Shown here piece after piece: positions 17,444 through 27,289 of a DNA stretch of 64,000 bases. Source of the stretch: CBDEVH01 sp965243565 (GTDB lineage Bacteria; Pseudomonadota; Gammaproteobacteria; Tethybacterales; Persebacteraceae). The notes beneath the pieces are model-generated. The model was not told the origin of the DNA. It saw only the letters and a list, made by a program, of their open reading frames with translations, and ran no database searches. Made by a program: the position numbers and the translations under genes. Positions within the stretch are counted from its first letter, which is position 1, and the number at the start of each line of letters is the position of its first letter. The DNA lies in assembly GCA_965243565.1 (NCBI GenBank), contig OZ251571.1:1620201-1684200 (forward strand). Reading direction: 5' to 3'.

Positions 17444-19417
17444 ATGAAAGTACTTTTATTATTATTTTTTATTTCCCTATTTGCAACAGCAAATGCTCAA
17501 GAATGTTATGATTATGGAGATCCCAATTATTATCAAGATCCCAATTGTTTTAACATCAATTGGGAAACAGCAACTCCCAAAGACATTGCTAATATTGACC
17601 CTAACAACACGGCTTCATATAAGTTAACACCACTGCACTATGCTGCAAGATGGAGTGAGAATCCAAAAGTCATTCAACTATTAATCGATAAGGGTGCCAA
17701 TGTCAGGGCTAAAAGTTATGGTGGAGAAACATCTCTACATTGGGCTGCATCCAATAACAAAAACCTAAAAGTCATTCAACTATTAATCGATAAGGGTGCC
17801 GATGTACATAATAAAGATAATGACGGAAATGCCTCTTTACATTGGGCTGCAGGTCATCATTGGGCATCCTATAACAAAAATCCAGAAGTCATTCAACTAT
17901 TAATTGATAATGGCGCTGATGTAAACAATAAAAATAACTATGGCCAAACACTCTTACATTTGGCAGTAATATATAAAAATGATCCGGAAATCATTCAACT
18001 ATTAATTGATAAGGGTGCCGATGTAAATAATAAAAATTATTTTGGAGATACTCTAATAAAGGATGCAATATCCCGTAACAAAAATCCAAAAGTCATTCAA
18101 CTATTAATCGATAATGGTGCTGATGTTGATGTAAATGATAAAGATAGAATAGAAAAAATCCTACTTGCAGCGGCAAGCACTCAAGAATGTGATTATTATA
18201 AAGATCCCAATTGTTTTGGCATTAATTGGGAAACAGCAACTCCCAAAGACATTGCTGATATTAATCCCAAAAACACTGCTTTAAATAAGTTAACACCACT
18301 GCACTATGCGGCAAAATGGAGTGGTAATCCAACAGTCATTCAACTGCTTATCGATAATGGTGCCGATTTACATAATAAAGATAATAATGGAAATACACCT
18401 TTACATTCGGCAGCCGCCAATAACAAGAATCTCGAAGTTATTCAACTGCTTATTGATAAGGGTGCCGATGTACATTATAAAGATCATGGACAAACACTTT
18501 TACATGATGCGGCAATGCGTAATAAAAATATCGACGTTATGCAACTGCTTATCGATAATGGTGCCGATGTAAAGGCTAAAAATTCTAACGGACAAACACC
18601 TTTACATTGGGCGGCAGGCAATAACAAAAATCTCGACGTTATTCAACTGCTTATTGATAAGGGTGCCGATGTTCATTATAAAAATAAAGATGGCGAAACC
18701 CCTTTACATAGGGCAGCAATGTATAATAAAAATCCAGAAATTATTCAACTGCTTATCGATAAGGGTGCCGATGTACATTATAAAAATAAAGATGGCGAAG
18801 CACTTTTACATTTAGCAGGAAGATTTAACAAAAATCCAGAAGTTATCCAACCACTTATTGATAATGGTGCCGATATTCATAGTAAAGATAACGATGGCGC
18901 AACACCTTTACATAAGGCAGCATATTATAACTTTAATCCAAGAGTTATTCAACTGCTTATTGATAAGGGTGCCGATGTTCATAGTAAAGATAATAGGGGC
19001 GGAACACCCTTGTATTGGGCAGCAATCAGGAATAAGAATCCAGAAGTTATTCAACTGCTTATCGATAATGGTGCCGATGTAAAGGCTAAAAATTATAACG
19101 GACAAACACCTTTACATTGGGCGGCAGGCAATAACAATAACCCAAAAGTTATTCAACTGCTTATTGATAATGGTGCCGATATAAATGCTAAAAGTTATGG
19201 CGGAGATACACCTTTACATCGGGCGGCACTCTTTAACAAAAACCCAGAAGTTATTCAACTGCTTATCGATAATGGTGCCAATGTTTTTGCACTAGACGAT
19301 TTTTTTGTTATCCCTTATTTTTATGCTCTTATAGCATTTTTATATGGTGAAGATTCAAATTTTGATAAGGTTAACATCATTACAAAACAAATGCGTTACG
19401 TATTATTTCGCATATAA
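17444..19417 (+). CDS. Exported ankyrin-repeat protein 4
   Basis: The shortest paralogue: 657 residues, 15 ankyrin units. The N-terminal header differs (ECYDYGDPNYYQDPNCFNIN) and looks like a blend of the two header types used elsewhere in the family. One unit is 3 residues short (HYKDHGQTLLHDAA). Tail and signal peptide follow the family pattern. Confidence 0.92.
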   Translation: MKVLLLLFFISLFATANAQECYDYGDPNYYQDPNCFNINWETATPKDIANIDPNNTASYKLTPLHYAARWSENPKVIQLLIDKGANVRAKSYGGETSLHWAASNNKNLKVIQLLIDKGADVHNKDNDGNASLHWAAGHHWASYNKNPEVIQLLIDNGADVNNKNNYGQTLLHLAVIYKNDPEIIQLLIDKGADVNNKNYFGDTLIKDAISRNKNPKVIQLLIDNGADVDVNDKDRIEKILLAAASTQECDYYKDPNCFGINWETATPKDIADINPKNTALNKLTPLHYAAKWSGNPTVIQLLIDNGADLHNKDNNGNTPLHSAAANNKNLEVIQLLIDKGADVHYKDHGQTLLHDAAMRNKNIDVMQLLIDNGADVKAKNSNGQTPLHWAAGNNKNLDVIQLLIDKGADVHYKNKDGETPLHRAAMYNKNPEIIQLLIDKGADVHYKNKDGEALLHLAGRFNKNPEVIQPLIDNGADIHSKDNDGATPLHKAAYYNFNPRVIQLLIDKGADVHSKDNRGGTPLYWAAIRNKNPEVIQLLIDNGADVKAKNYNGQTPLHWAAGNNNNPKVIQLLIDNGADINAKSYGGDTPLHRAALFNKNPEVIQLLIDNGANVFALDDFFVIPYFYALIAFLYGEDSNFDKVNIITKQMRYVLFRI

Positions 19418-19495
19418 CAAAATAATACAAAGTAATAATTTGGCATTATTATCTACAGCGTAAACTGATATTAGACTTTAGTATAATATGGTTTG
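19418..19495. repeat. 78-bp inter-ankyrin spacer, copy 3
   Basis: Same sequence as 15218-15295, with TATAAT at 19482-19487. Confidence 0.9.
19482..19487 (+). promoter_or_regulatory. Extremely proximal -10 box of ankyrin gene 5
   Basis: TATAAT ending 8 nt before the ATG at 19496. Confidence 0.45.
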
Positions 19496-21832
19496 ATGAA
19501 AGTACTTTTATTATTATTTTTTACCCTATTTGCAACAGCAAATGCTCAAGAATGTGATGATGAATATCCAAGTTGTTTTGACATCAATTGGGAAACGGCA
19601 ACTCCCAAAGACATTGCTAATATTGACCCTAATAACACGGCTTCATATAAGTTAACACCACTGCACTATGGGGCAAAATGGAGTGGGAATCCAAAAGTCA
19701 TTCAACTATTAATCGATAAGGGTGCCGATGTCAGGGCTAAAAGTTATGGTGGAGAAACATCTCTACATTGGGCTGCACTCCATAACAAAAACCCAGAAGT
19801 CATTCAACTATTAATCGATAAGGGTGCCGATGTACATAATAAAGATAATGACGGAAGTACCTCTTTACATTGGGCTGCAGGTCATTTGGCATCCTATAAC
19901 AAAAATCCAGAAGTCATTCAACTATTAATTGATAATGGCGCTGATGTAAATAATAAAAATAACTATGACCAAACACCCTTACATTTGGCAGTAGAATATA
20001 AAAATGACCCGGAAATCATTCAACTATTAGTTGATAAGGGTGCCGATGTAAATAATAAAAGTTATTTTGGAGATACTATAATAAAGGATGCAATCGATAA
20101 TAAAAATCCAAAAGTCATTCAACTATTAATTGATAATGGTGCTGATGTAAACAATAAAAATATCTATGGCAGAACACTCTTACATTTGGCAGTAAAATAT
20201 AAAAATGACCCGGAAATCATTCAACTATTAGTTGATAATGGTGCCGATGTAAATAATAAAAGTTATTTTGGAGATACTATAATAAAGGATGCAATCGATA
20301 ATAAAAATCCAAAAGTCATTCAACTATTAATCGATAATGGTGCTGATGTTGATGTAAATGATAAAAATAGAATAGAAAAAATCCTACTTGCAGCGGCAAG
20401 CACTCAAGAATGTGATTATTATAAAGATCCCAATTGTTTTGGCATTAATTGGGAAACAGCAACTCCCGAAGACATTGCTGATATTAATCCCAAAAACACT
20501 ACTTTAAATAAGCGAACACCACTGCACTATGCGGCAAAATGGAGTGGTAATCCAGAAATTACTCAACTGCTTATTGATAATGGTGCCGATGTATATAGTA
20601 AAGATAATAATGGAGATACACCTTTATATTATGCCGCCAATAACAAGAATCCAGAAGTTATTCAACTGCTTATCGATAATGGTGCCGATGATGTAAGTGG
20701 CACAACACCTTTATATTGGGCGGCATTAAATAACAATAATCTCGAAGTTATTCAACTGCTTATCGATAATGGCGCCGATGTTCATTATAAAGATAATTAT
20801 GGAAATACACCTTTACATAATGCGGCAATGCTTAATAAAAAATCAGACGTTATGCAACTGCTTATCGATAATGGTGCCGATGTTCATTATAAAAATCCTA
20901 ACGGACAAACACCTTTACATTCGGCAGCAATGCACAATAAAAATCTCGACGTTATTCAACTGCTTATTGATAAGGGTGCCGATGTAAAGGCTAAAGATGA
21001 TTATGGCGAAACCCCTTTACATTCGGCGGCAATGCTTAATAAAAATCCAGAAATTATTCAACTGCTTATCGATAAGGGTGCCGATGTACATTATAAAAAT
21101 GAAAAGGGAGAAGCACTTTTACATTTAGCAGGAGGATTTAACAAAAATCCTGAAGTTATCCAACTGCTTATCGATAAGGGCGCCGATGTACATAGTAAAG
21201 ATAACGATGGCGCAACACCTTTACATAAGGCAGCACATTATAACTTTAATCCAAGAGTTATTCAACTGCTTATTGATAAGGGTGCCGATGTTCATAGTAA
21301 AGATAATAAGGGCGCAACACCCTTGTATTTTGCAGCAATCAGGAATGAGAATCCAGAAGTTATTCAACTGCTTATCGATAAGGGCGCCGATGTTCATAGT
21401 AAAGAAAATAAGGGCGCAACACCTTTACATAAGGCAGCATTGAATAACAATAACCCAAAAGTTATTCAACTGCTTATTGATAAGGGTGCCGATGTTCATA
21501 GTAAAGATAACGATGGCGCAACACCTTTACATAAGGCAGCATATTATAACTTTAATCCAGAAGTTATTCAACTATTAATTGATAATGGTGCCGATGTAAA
21601 GGCTAAAAATGATGATGGAAATACCCCCCTACATCGGGCTGCATTCTCTAACAAAAACCCAGAAGTTATTCAACTGCTTATCGATAATGGTGCCAATGTT
21701 TTTGCACTAGATGATGATTTTATTATCCCTTATTTTTATGCTCTTGGAGCATTTTTATCTGGTGAAGATCCAAATTCTGACAAGGTTAACATCATTACAA
21801 AACAAATGCGTTACGTATTATTTCGCATATAA
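19496..21832 (+). CDS. Exported ankyrin-repeat protein 5
   Basis: The longest paralogue: 778 residues, 19 ankyrin units. A two-unit block in the first module (DPEIIQLLVD...SYFGDTIIKDAIDNKN) is duplicated in tandem, and one unit in the second module is shortened (GADDVSGTTPLYWAAL). The tail differs slightly (DDDFIIPYFYALGAFLSGED). It is the last array member; dinB begins 65 bp downstream. Confidence 0.92.
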   Translation: MKVLLLLFFTLFATANAQECDDEYPSCFDINWETATPKDIANIDPNNTASYKLTPLHYGAKWSGNPKVIQLLIDKGADVRAKSYGGETSLHWAALHNKNPEVIQLLIDKGADVHNKDNDGSTSLHWAAGHLASYNKNPEVIQLLIDNGADVNNKNNYDQTPLHLAVEYKNDPEIIQLLVDKGADVNNKSYFGDTIIKDAIDNKNPKVIQLLIDNGADVNNKNIYGRTLLHLAVKYKNDPEIIQLLVDNGADVNNKSYFGDTIIKDAIDNKNPKVIQLLIDNGADVDVNDKNRIEKILLAAASTQECDYYKDPNCFGINWETATPEDIADINPKNTTLNKRTPLHYAAKWSGNPEITQLLIDNGADVYSKDNNGDTPLYYAANNKNPEVIQLLIDNGADDVSGTTPLYWAALNNNNLEVIQLLIDNGADVHYKDNYGNTPLHNAAMLNKKSDVMQLLIDNGADVHYKNPNGQTPLHSAAMHNKNLDVIQLLIDKGADVKAKDDYGETPLHSAAMLNKNPEIIQLLIDKGADVHYKNEKGEALLHLAGGFNKNPEVIQLLIDKGADVHSKDNDGATPLHKAAHYNFNPRVIQLLIDKGADVHSKDNKGATPLYFAAIRNENPEVIQLLIDKGADVHSKENKGATPLHKAALNNNNPKVIQLLIDKGADVHSKDNDGATPLHKAAYYNFNPEVIQLLIDNGADVKAKNDDGNTPLHRAAFSNKNPEVIQLLIDNGANVFALDDDFIIPYFYALGAFLSGEDPNSDKVNIITKQMRYVLFRI

Positions 21833-21897
21833 CAAAATAATACAAAGTAATAATTTGGCATTATTATCTACAGCGTAAACTGATATTAGACTTTACA
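21833..21897. repeat. Terminal spacer copy forming the dinB leader
   Basis: The first ~60 bp are the inter-ankyrin spacer; it then departs just before the TATAAT box and runs into the dinB start (GACTTTACAATG). The array boundary therefore lies 5 nt upstream of dinB. Confidence 0.85.
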
Positions 21898-23019
21898 ATG
21901 ACAGGGCTTAAACTTCCAATAATTCAATCTGATAAGAACGAATCGATACAGCGGAAAATTATTCATATTGATATGGATGCTTTTTATGCATCAATTGAGC
22001 AACGTGATTTTCCACAATACAAAAACAAGCCCGTGATAGTCGGCGGACATCCCGATGAACGTGGCGTTGTCGCAACTTGTAGTTACGAAGCAAGAAAGTT
22101 TGGCATTCGGTCAGCAATGGCAACACGAACCGCTTACCGTTTATGCCCTCATGCTGTTTTTTTGCGTCCGCGTTTTGACGCCTATAAAGAGGCTTCTGGG
22201 AAAATTCGTGCGATTTTTTCTAATTACACTTCTATCATAGAGCCGCTGTCGTGGGATGAAGCGTATTTGGATGTAACGCAGAGCCCATTGCATCAAGGGT
22301 CGGCAACATGGATAGCAAAATCCATTAAACGCGATATTGTGCATCAGCTCAATTTAACCGCCTCGGCAGGGGTTTCATACAATAAATTTTTAGCCAAGAT
22401 TGCATCGGATTTTCAAAAGCCCGATGGGCTTACTGTTATCACACCACAGCAAGGAGCTCGCTTTGTCCAGCAGTTGGCTATTCGTCAATTTTATGGTGTT
22501 GGTGCCGTTACCGAAAAAAAAATGCATCGCTTGGGTATCTATAATGGTGCTGATTTAAAAAAATGGTCGTTAGAAAGTATTAGCGACCATTTTGGCTCTA
22601 TGTCCAATTATTTATATAACGCAGCACGTGGTATTGATTACCGTCCCGTCCATTATTCAACTAAAATAAAATCGATTAGTCGAGAGACTACGTTTGTAAA
22701 GGATTTATTATTACTGGATGAGATTCGACAGAGCCTCCTTGATTTAGCCAATGATTTATGGCAAAAACAATCAGACCGTGCTAGAACACTGACGCTGAAA
22801 GTCAAATATAGTAATTTTAAATTAATCACTCGCCAGACTTCTCGAATTGATGGTTTTACAAGCACCGATGATGTGTTGCGGTCAATGAACGAGTTGATGC
22901 AAAAAACCGAAATTGGCAATCGCCCGATTCGATTAATCGGGTTAGGGCTGTCCAATTTTATAGAGGAAACAACCCAAGCGGATACAAGCGCAATGCTTAG
23001 TAACAGTTTATTGGATTAG
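21898..23019 (+). CDS. dinB: DNA polymerase IV (translesion, Y family)
   Basis: Error-prone polymerase that bypasses damaged or stalled templates. The 373-residue product has HIDMDAFYASIEQRD (metal-binding Asp25 region), PVIVGG, SYEARKFGIRSAM, the second catalytic motif SWDEAYLDVT (Asp120, Glu121), SAGVSYNKFLAKIASDFQKP and a helix-hairpin-helix region (IRQFYGVGAVTEKKMHRLGI). A little-finger domain follows. The end (RLIGLGLSNFIEETTQ...) lacks a clear QLxLF-type clamp-binding motif. There is no visible Shine-Dalgarno at the ATG; the upstream DNA is the ankyrin spacer, so the native dinB promoter may have been replaced. Confidence 0.95.
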   Translation: MTGLKLPIIQSDKNESIQRKIIHIDMDAFYASIEQRDFPQYKNKPVIVGGHPDERGVVATCSYEARKFGIRSAMATRTAYRLCPHAVFLRPRFDAYKEASGKIRAIFSNYTSIIEPLSWDEAYLDVTQSPLHQGSATWIAKSIKRDIVHQLNLTASAGVSYNKFLAKIASDFQKPDGLTVITPQQGARFVQQLAIRQFYGVGAVTEKKMHRLGIYNGADLKKWSLESISDHFGSMSNYLYNAARGIDYRPVHYSTKIKSISRETTFVKDLLLLDEIRQSLLDLANDLWQKQSDRARTLTLKVKYSNFKLITRQTSRIDGFTSTDDVLRSMNELMQKTEIGNRPIRLIGLGLSNFIEETTQADTSAMLSNSLLD

Positions 23020-23023
23020 AAAA

Positions 23024-24370
23024 TTATTTTTTTGACATATAACTTTCTAATGAATCGTCCAATGCTTCTGCCCAAGCTGTATGGTGCGGTGGTGCCATCG
23101 TTCCTGTCATTGCGGATTGATAGCTGTGATTGCGAAATTCCATAATTCCTTGTTTTTTATGTTTTTTCCACTGAAAAAATGCATCATTGGTAGCGGCTAC
23201 ATTAAATGTTGGGTAATCGGTTTGCTCAATTAAGTGTAAGGTGTAATTTCCCTGAAATTCAATAGCAGCATAGTCATCAGCAATCGCATCTTCTTTGTCT
23301 CTCCATTGCTCAATATCCGCAAGCATTTCATCTTTATTAGGCAGTGTGATTTTGTCCATAATAATGTCTCGTGCATACCATGCTTGTGCATCAAACATAT
23401 TAAATGTGTACCATTGATCTTGCATGCCCAAATAAAAGCATTTGCTGTTGTCTGCCCAGACCACGCCATTGTATAAACTGACAGGGTACAAACGGTTATT
23501 GGTTCGTAGTTTGATTTTTTCTTCCATGAATGGGAAATGATGTAGATATCCCGTACACAAAATAATAGCATCAATATTTTTTTGCGTGCCATCAATAAAC
23601 GTGCATAGATTTTTTTCGACCTTACTTAACAAAGGAACTTCTTGCCAGTTATCGGGCCATTTAAAGCCCATTGGTGCTGTACGGTGAGAGACTGTTATTG
23701 ATTTGCAACCATATTTCCAACATTGTGAACCGATGTCTTCCGCCGAATAGGATGTACCGACAATAAGTATGTCTTTGTCGTGAAATTCGAGTGCATCACG
23801 AAAATCATGAGCGTGTAATACACGACCATTATACGATTCAAACCCTTCAAAATACGGCACATTGGGTGTCGAAAAATGACCACTTGCGACCACTACATAG
23901 TCAAATATTTCGGTATATTCTGTGCCTTTGTTATAGTCTTCGACTGTTATCGAAAATTGTTCGGTGGATTCATCATACGTAACACGCCGTACCGCTGTGT
24001 TATAACGAATCCAATCTTCCACCCCTGCCTTATCAACACGCCCTTTTATGTAGTCAAAAAGAACCTCTCGCGGAGGATAAGACGCTATGGCTTGTCCAAA
24101 ATGTTCTTCAAATGAATAATCGGCAAATTCAAGCCCTTCTTTGGGTCCGTTAGACCATAGATAACGATACATACTGCCATGCACATTTTCGCCATTTTCA
24201 TCCATTCCAGTTCGCCAAGTGTAATTCCACAATCCGCCTAAGTCTTTCTGTTTTTCAAAACACACCAACTCAGGGATATCGGCTCCTTTCATCTTTGCCG
24301 ATTGAAAAGCACGAAGCTGTGCCAAACCGCTTGGACCTGCACCAATAATAGCAACACGTTTAGATGACAT
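23024..24370 (-). CDS. tmm: Trimethylamine monooxygenase (bacterial FMO)
   Basis: Tmm oxidises trimethylamine to trimethylamine N-oxide with FAD, NADPH and O2, and can oxidise dimethylsulfide. The 448-residue product matches what I know of Methylophaga Tmm along its whole length: FAD motif GAGPSG (10-15), LVCFEKQKDLGGLWNYTWRT, MYRYLWSNGPKE, SYPPREVLFDYIKGRV, the FMO signature region FEGFES..GRVLHAHDF (about 175-190), NADP motif VGTSYSAEDIG (204-214), and GMQDQWYTFNMFDAQAWYARD. Length agrees (Methylophaga Tmm about 456). It stands convergent with dinB (4 bp apart) and upstream of nothing on its strand; the redoxin gene lies behind it. Substrate specificity is inferred from overall similarity. 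Confidence 0.9.
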   Translation of the reverse strand: MSSKRVAIIGAGPSGLAQLRAFQSAKMKGADIPELVCFEKQKDLGGLWNYTWRTGMDENGENVHGSMYRYLWSNGPKEGLEFADYSFEEHFGQAIASYPPREVLFDYIKGRVDKAGVEDWIRYNTAVRRVTYDESTEQFSITVEDYNKGTEYTEIFDYVVVASGHFSTPNVPYFEGFESYNGRVLHAHDFRDALEFHDKDILIVGTSYSAEDIGSQCWKYGCKSITVSHRTAPMGFKWPDNWQEVPLLSKVEKNLCTFIDGTQKNIDAIILCTGYLHHFPFMEEKIKLRTNNRLYPVSLYNGVVWADNSKCFYLGMQDQWYTFNMFDAQAWYARDIIMDKITLPNKDEMLADIEQWRDKEDAIADDYAAIEFQGNYTLHLIEQTDYPTFNVAATNDAFFQWKKHKKQGIMEFRNHSYQSAMTGTMAPPHHTAWAEALDDSLESYMSKK

Positions 24371-24531
24371 AAACCCTCCTTTATATTCTTTTTGTCATAC
24401 ACAAAATACCTATATGCTTGGCTAAAGAACCAAATAAGACAACTGTACAGGCTCATTGTACCACCGCATAATTGTTTTTTCAAAACAATCACGTAGTCTG
24501 TCTTTTTCGGGCAGTGGCTTGTTTTTTTTCA

Positions 24532-25089
24532 TTAATTTGCCCACTTAATACTGCACCCCATACTCGGGTATTGAGTGGCGACAATGTGCTTTTTCGCCAC
24601 TAACATGTCACAGGCATTGCTTATGTCTGCACCGCTAACTGGGCGGTTATTGCCGGGCGTAGAATCATCAAAACGCCCTCGATAAAACAATTTTAACATG
24701 CCATCAAATAAAAATAAATCGGGGGTGCAAGTCGCTTTGTAGGTTTTGGCTATGGCTTGCGTTTCATCATAAAGATAAGGAAATGCAAAGCCATAGGAGT
24801 GTGCTAGTTTTTTCATTTCGGTTGGTCCGTCCTGCGGATGACTCACAACAAAATTGCTAGAAATTGCAATGACATTAATTTTATTGGCTTGGATTTTATT
24901 GGCGGTTTTAACCAGCTCCTCTAAAATATGGACAACATAAGGGCAGTGATTACACATGAAAATAATTAAAGTGCCATTTTCGCCTTTTAATGTTTCTAAC
25001 GATTGGGTTGTCCCATCTACCGTGTTTAATAGTTCAAAAGTAGGAGCGGGCGTTGCCAATGGCAACATAACGGATTTTATAAGTGACAT
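24532..25089 (-). CDS. Thioredoxin-fold redoxin (AhpC/TSA-like)
   Basis: A 185-residue cytoplasmic protein with a peroxiredoxin/thioredoxin-like fold: LIIFMCNHCPYV (CxxC at about 46-49), then NVIAISSNFVVSHPQDGP and PYLYDETQAIAKTYKATCTPDLFLFD, a cis-Pro loop preceded by TC. This subfamily of 'thioredoxin family' proteins is common in marine bacteria and has no settled substrate. It is on the same strand as tmm, 160 bp upstream of it, and may share its transcript. Confidence 0.8.
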   Translation of the reverse strand: MSLIKSVMLPLATPAPTFELLNTVDGTTQSLETLKGENGTLIIFMCNHCPYVVHILEELVKTANKIQANKINVIAISSNFVVSHPQDGPTEMKKLAHSYGFAFPYLYDETQAIAKTYKATCTPDLFLFDGMLKLFYRGRFDDSTPGNNRPVSGADISNACDMLVAKKHIVATQYPSMGCSIKWAN

Positions 25090-25243
25090 AATTTTATAAA
25101 TAAGTAGGAATAATATAATAACGTAATTATTTAGATTGTATCATACTGGCTTTAAACACTTTTTTATTCAAAACCCAATAGTAATAATTTTTATATCATT
25201 GATATTTGTATTACAACCATTTTATTATAAAATTACTGTATTC

Positions 25244-26233
25244 ATGCGTCATCCTTTAAAATTTCCCAATCAATCCCCACCAGAGTATCTAAAACTGGCA
25301 AAGGAGCCTGTTTTTGATGCTCAAAAACATCTACAACTAGAGCATCCCGACAAAATAACCTCTGTTGTCAAACTAGGTTATTCACAAGAGATTATCAACA
25401 CCTTGCCATCTGATTTTGGTGTTTGCTCTGCTTTTAGAGTTCTTTCTTGCGAAGGGGCTGCTTTAATGTATGACGTTTGTAAACAAATGGAGACTAATAA
25501 AAATGAGGCAGGAGGTACGGGGAAATCCCGTGTAGGTTCTTTTATTAGGGGTGCGGGGTATCGCTCACAGTTTGTTAAAGATTTTTGTGAAGCACCCGAA
25601 CTCGCTGAACATCTTAGCCAAATTACCAGCGTTCGCTTGGGTCATCATTCGATTCACGCAGTGGCTTGTGGCATTAACTATGCCCCCGAAGATATTTCAA
25701 AGGCAGTGGATAACTGGCATGTTGATTCTGTATCGTTTGATATGGTGATGATGATTGTTGACCCAAGCACTCTTAACGGTGGTGAGTTTCAGTATTTTAA
25801 AGGAACAAAGGAAGAAGGCATGCATATTTTAGGCATTGATGGCGAAGAAGGCGGACTGGCAGATCTACCAGCCGACCGTGTGCAAACCGTCAATTTTCCT
25901 GCTGCGGGCTATGCTTTTATGCAACAAGGCAATGTTATTTTTCATCGTGCTTGTAAGTTACACGAAAAAGCCGAACGCATTACGATGATCCCCTCTTTTA
26001 ACGTGTTGGATTCTCAAAAGCCTGACTATACCAATTATAAATCGATGTTAACGTGGAGCGATACCGGTTTGGTTAGTGAGATAGCACGGCATGAAGCGTG
26101 GCTCGCACAAAGTAATTTACAACATTTAATTGACGATATTTCATTGTTTGCCAGCAAAGAAGAAGTTGCAAAACATATTAATCAATGCGTTGAACGGCTA
26201 TGCGATTACGCCGAACAACTCCAAAAAAAATAA
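25244..26233 (+). CDS. Putative Fe(II)/2-oxoglutarate-type oxygenase
   Basis: A 329-residue protein starting MRHPLKFPNQ. It contains the facial-triad pattern of the cupin-fold dioxygenases: NWHVDSVSFDMVMMI (His159-x-Asp161) and, 73 residues later, GNVIFHRACKLH (His234), followed by RITMI with an Arg that could hold 2-oxoglutarate. Substrate is unknown. The frame is open further upstream to a TTG at 25136, but that extension is AT-rich, hydrophobic and lacks a ribosome site, so I place the start at 25244. It is divergent from the redoxin/tmm genes and followed 18 bp later by an epimerase, suggesting a two-gene operon. Confidence 0.6.
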   Translation: MRHPLKFPNQSPPEYLKLAKEPVFDAQKHLQLEHPDKITSVVKLGYSQEIINTLPSDFGVCSAFRVLSCEGAALMYDVCKQMETNKNEAGGTGKSRVGSFIRGAGYRSQFVKDFCEAPELAEHLSQITSVRLGHHSIHAVACGINYAPEDISKAVDNWHVDSVSFDMVMMIVDPSTLNGGEFQYFKGTKEEGMHILGIDGEEGGLADLPADRVQTVNFPAAGYAFMQQGNVIFHRACKLHEKAERITMIPSFNVLDSQKPDYTNYKSMLTWSDTGLVSEIARHEAWLAQSNLQHLIDDISLFASKEEVAKHINQCVERLCDYAEQLQKK

Positions 26234-26251
26234 TTCACTCACAAATAAATT

Positions 26252-27211
26252 ATGTTTCCAAATAAAGTTTTAGTAACAGGTAGTGGCGGTTGTATAGGGG
26301 CTTGGGTTGTTAGCCAACTGCTAAAAAAAGAGGTTGAAGTTGTTGCAGCAGATATTGAGACCTCCAACAAACGATTGTTTTCATTGTTTAATGATACGAT
26401 AGAGTTGCAATATTTAACCAATGTCCGAATGGATGTCAGCAATAAGCAACGCGTTATGGATGTCATATCCAAACAAAAACCCGATGCCATTATTCACCTT
26501 GCTGCTTTACAAGTGCCTTTTTGTAAAGCCAAACCTAGCCACAGTGCCATGGTTAATGTGGTCGGAACCATCAACATACTAGAAGCCGCTCGTCAAAACG
26601 GTATTAGCCGAATCAGCTACGCTAGTTCGGTGGCGGCATCTGCCATGCCATCGTCAAACGATACAGACCAATGGCTACAAACCCTTTATGGAGCATACAA
26701 AGTCTGTAATGAACAAACTGCCAATGTCTATTGGCAAGACTGGCAAGTGCCGAGCGTCGGCATTCGCCCAAGCGTTGTTTATGGTGTTGGGCGAGATCAA
26801 GGCCTCAGTGCCCTACCAACCAATGCCTTATTAGCAGCTTGTTTAAAACGCCCTTATAATATTGCCTTTAGTGGCGATGTTGGTTTTGTTTATACCGAAA
26901 ATATTGCCAATGCATTTATTCAGGCAATTGCCAACGAAATCGAAGGAGCGGCTGTTTATGATTACAATGGCGAGGCTTGTTCTGTTGAAAAATTTGTTGA
27001 AATTGCCAGTCAAAGCATCTGTATGAATGACATTACCATCAGTGGCGATGCATTGCCTTTTCCGTCTGATTTATCCAATCAACCACTCATTGACGGCATT
27101 GGTAGTTTTAACGAAAAAGATCTCAAACAAGGCATACAAGACACTATCATTCACTTCAAATCACTGCTTGCTACCAATAGCCTAGACCTATCTTTTTTAG
27201 ACGCAGAATAA
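26252..27211 (+). CDS. NAD-dependent epimerase/dehydratase family protein
   Basis: A 319-residue extended SDR. N-terminal NAD motif GSGGCIG (GxxGxxG, about 10-16), HLAALQVPFC, NVVGTINILEAAR, SYASSVAA, and the catalytic YGAYK (YxxxK, about 149-153). Members act on nucleotide sugars or small hydroxy acids; no substrate can be given. It follows the oxygenase-like gene by 18 bp and ends convergent with the ABC permease. Confidence 0.8.
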   Translation: MFPNKVLVTGSGGCIGAWVVSQLLKKEVEVVAADIETSNKRLFSLFNDTIELQYLTNVRMDVSNKQRVMDVISKQKPDAIIHLAALQVPFCKAKPSHSAMVNVVGTINILEAARQNGISRISYASSVAASAMPSSNDTDQWLQTLYGAYKVCNEQTANVYWQDWQVPSVGIRPSVVYGVGRDQGLSALPTNALLAACLKRPYNIAFSGDVGFVYTENIANAFIQAIANEIEGAAVYDYNGEACSVEKFVEIASQSICMNDITISGDALPFPSDLSNQPLIDGIGSFNEKDLKQGIQDTIIHFKSLLATNSLDLSFLDAE

Positions 27212-27289
27212 AAGAATAGTTGTATAAGTCATAAAACATTGCAATATCCGCACGACCTCAAGTAACCCAAAGCACTTATTATACTTATC

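Noticed and set aside
7699..21832. Periodic ~99-bp DNA repeats as a CRISPR array
   Set aside because: The period is that of 33-residue ankyrin units in an unbroken coding frame; there are no identical short repeats with unique spacers.
13058..21832. Multiple 60-110 codon frames in other phases of the ankyrin genes
   Set aside because: They recur in each paralogue at the same place only because the DNA is repetitive; they encode Met/Ile/Lys-rich strings with no start signals.
25136..25243. N-terminal extension of the 2OG-oxygenase-like protein from TTG at 25136
   Set aside because: It is AT-rich, encodes an unrelated hydrophobic string and has no ribosome-binding site; the ATG at 25244 gives a normal soluble start.
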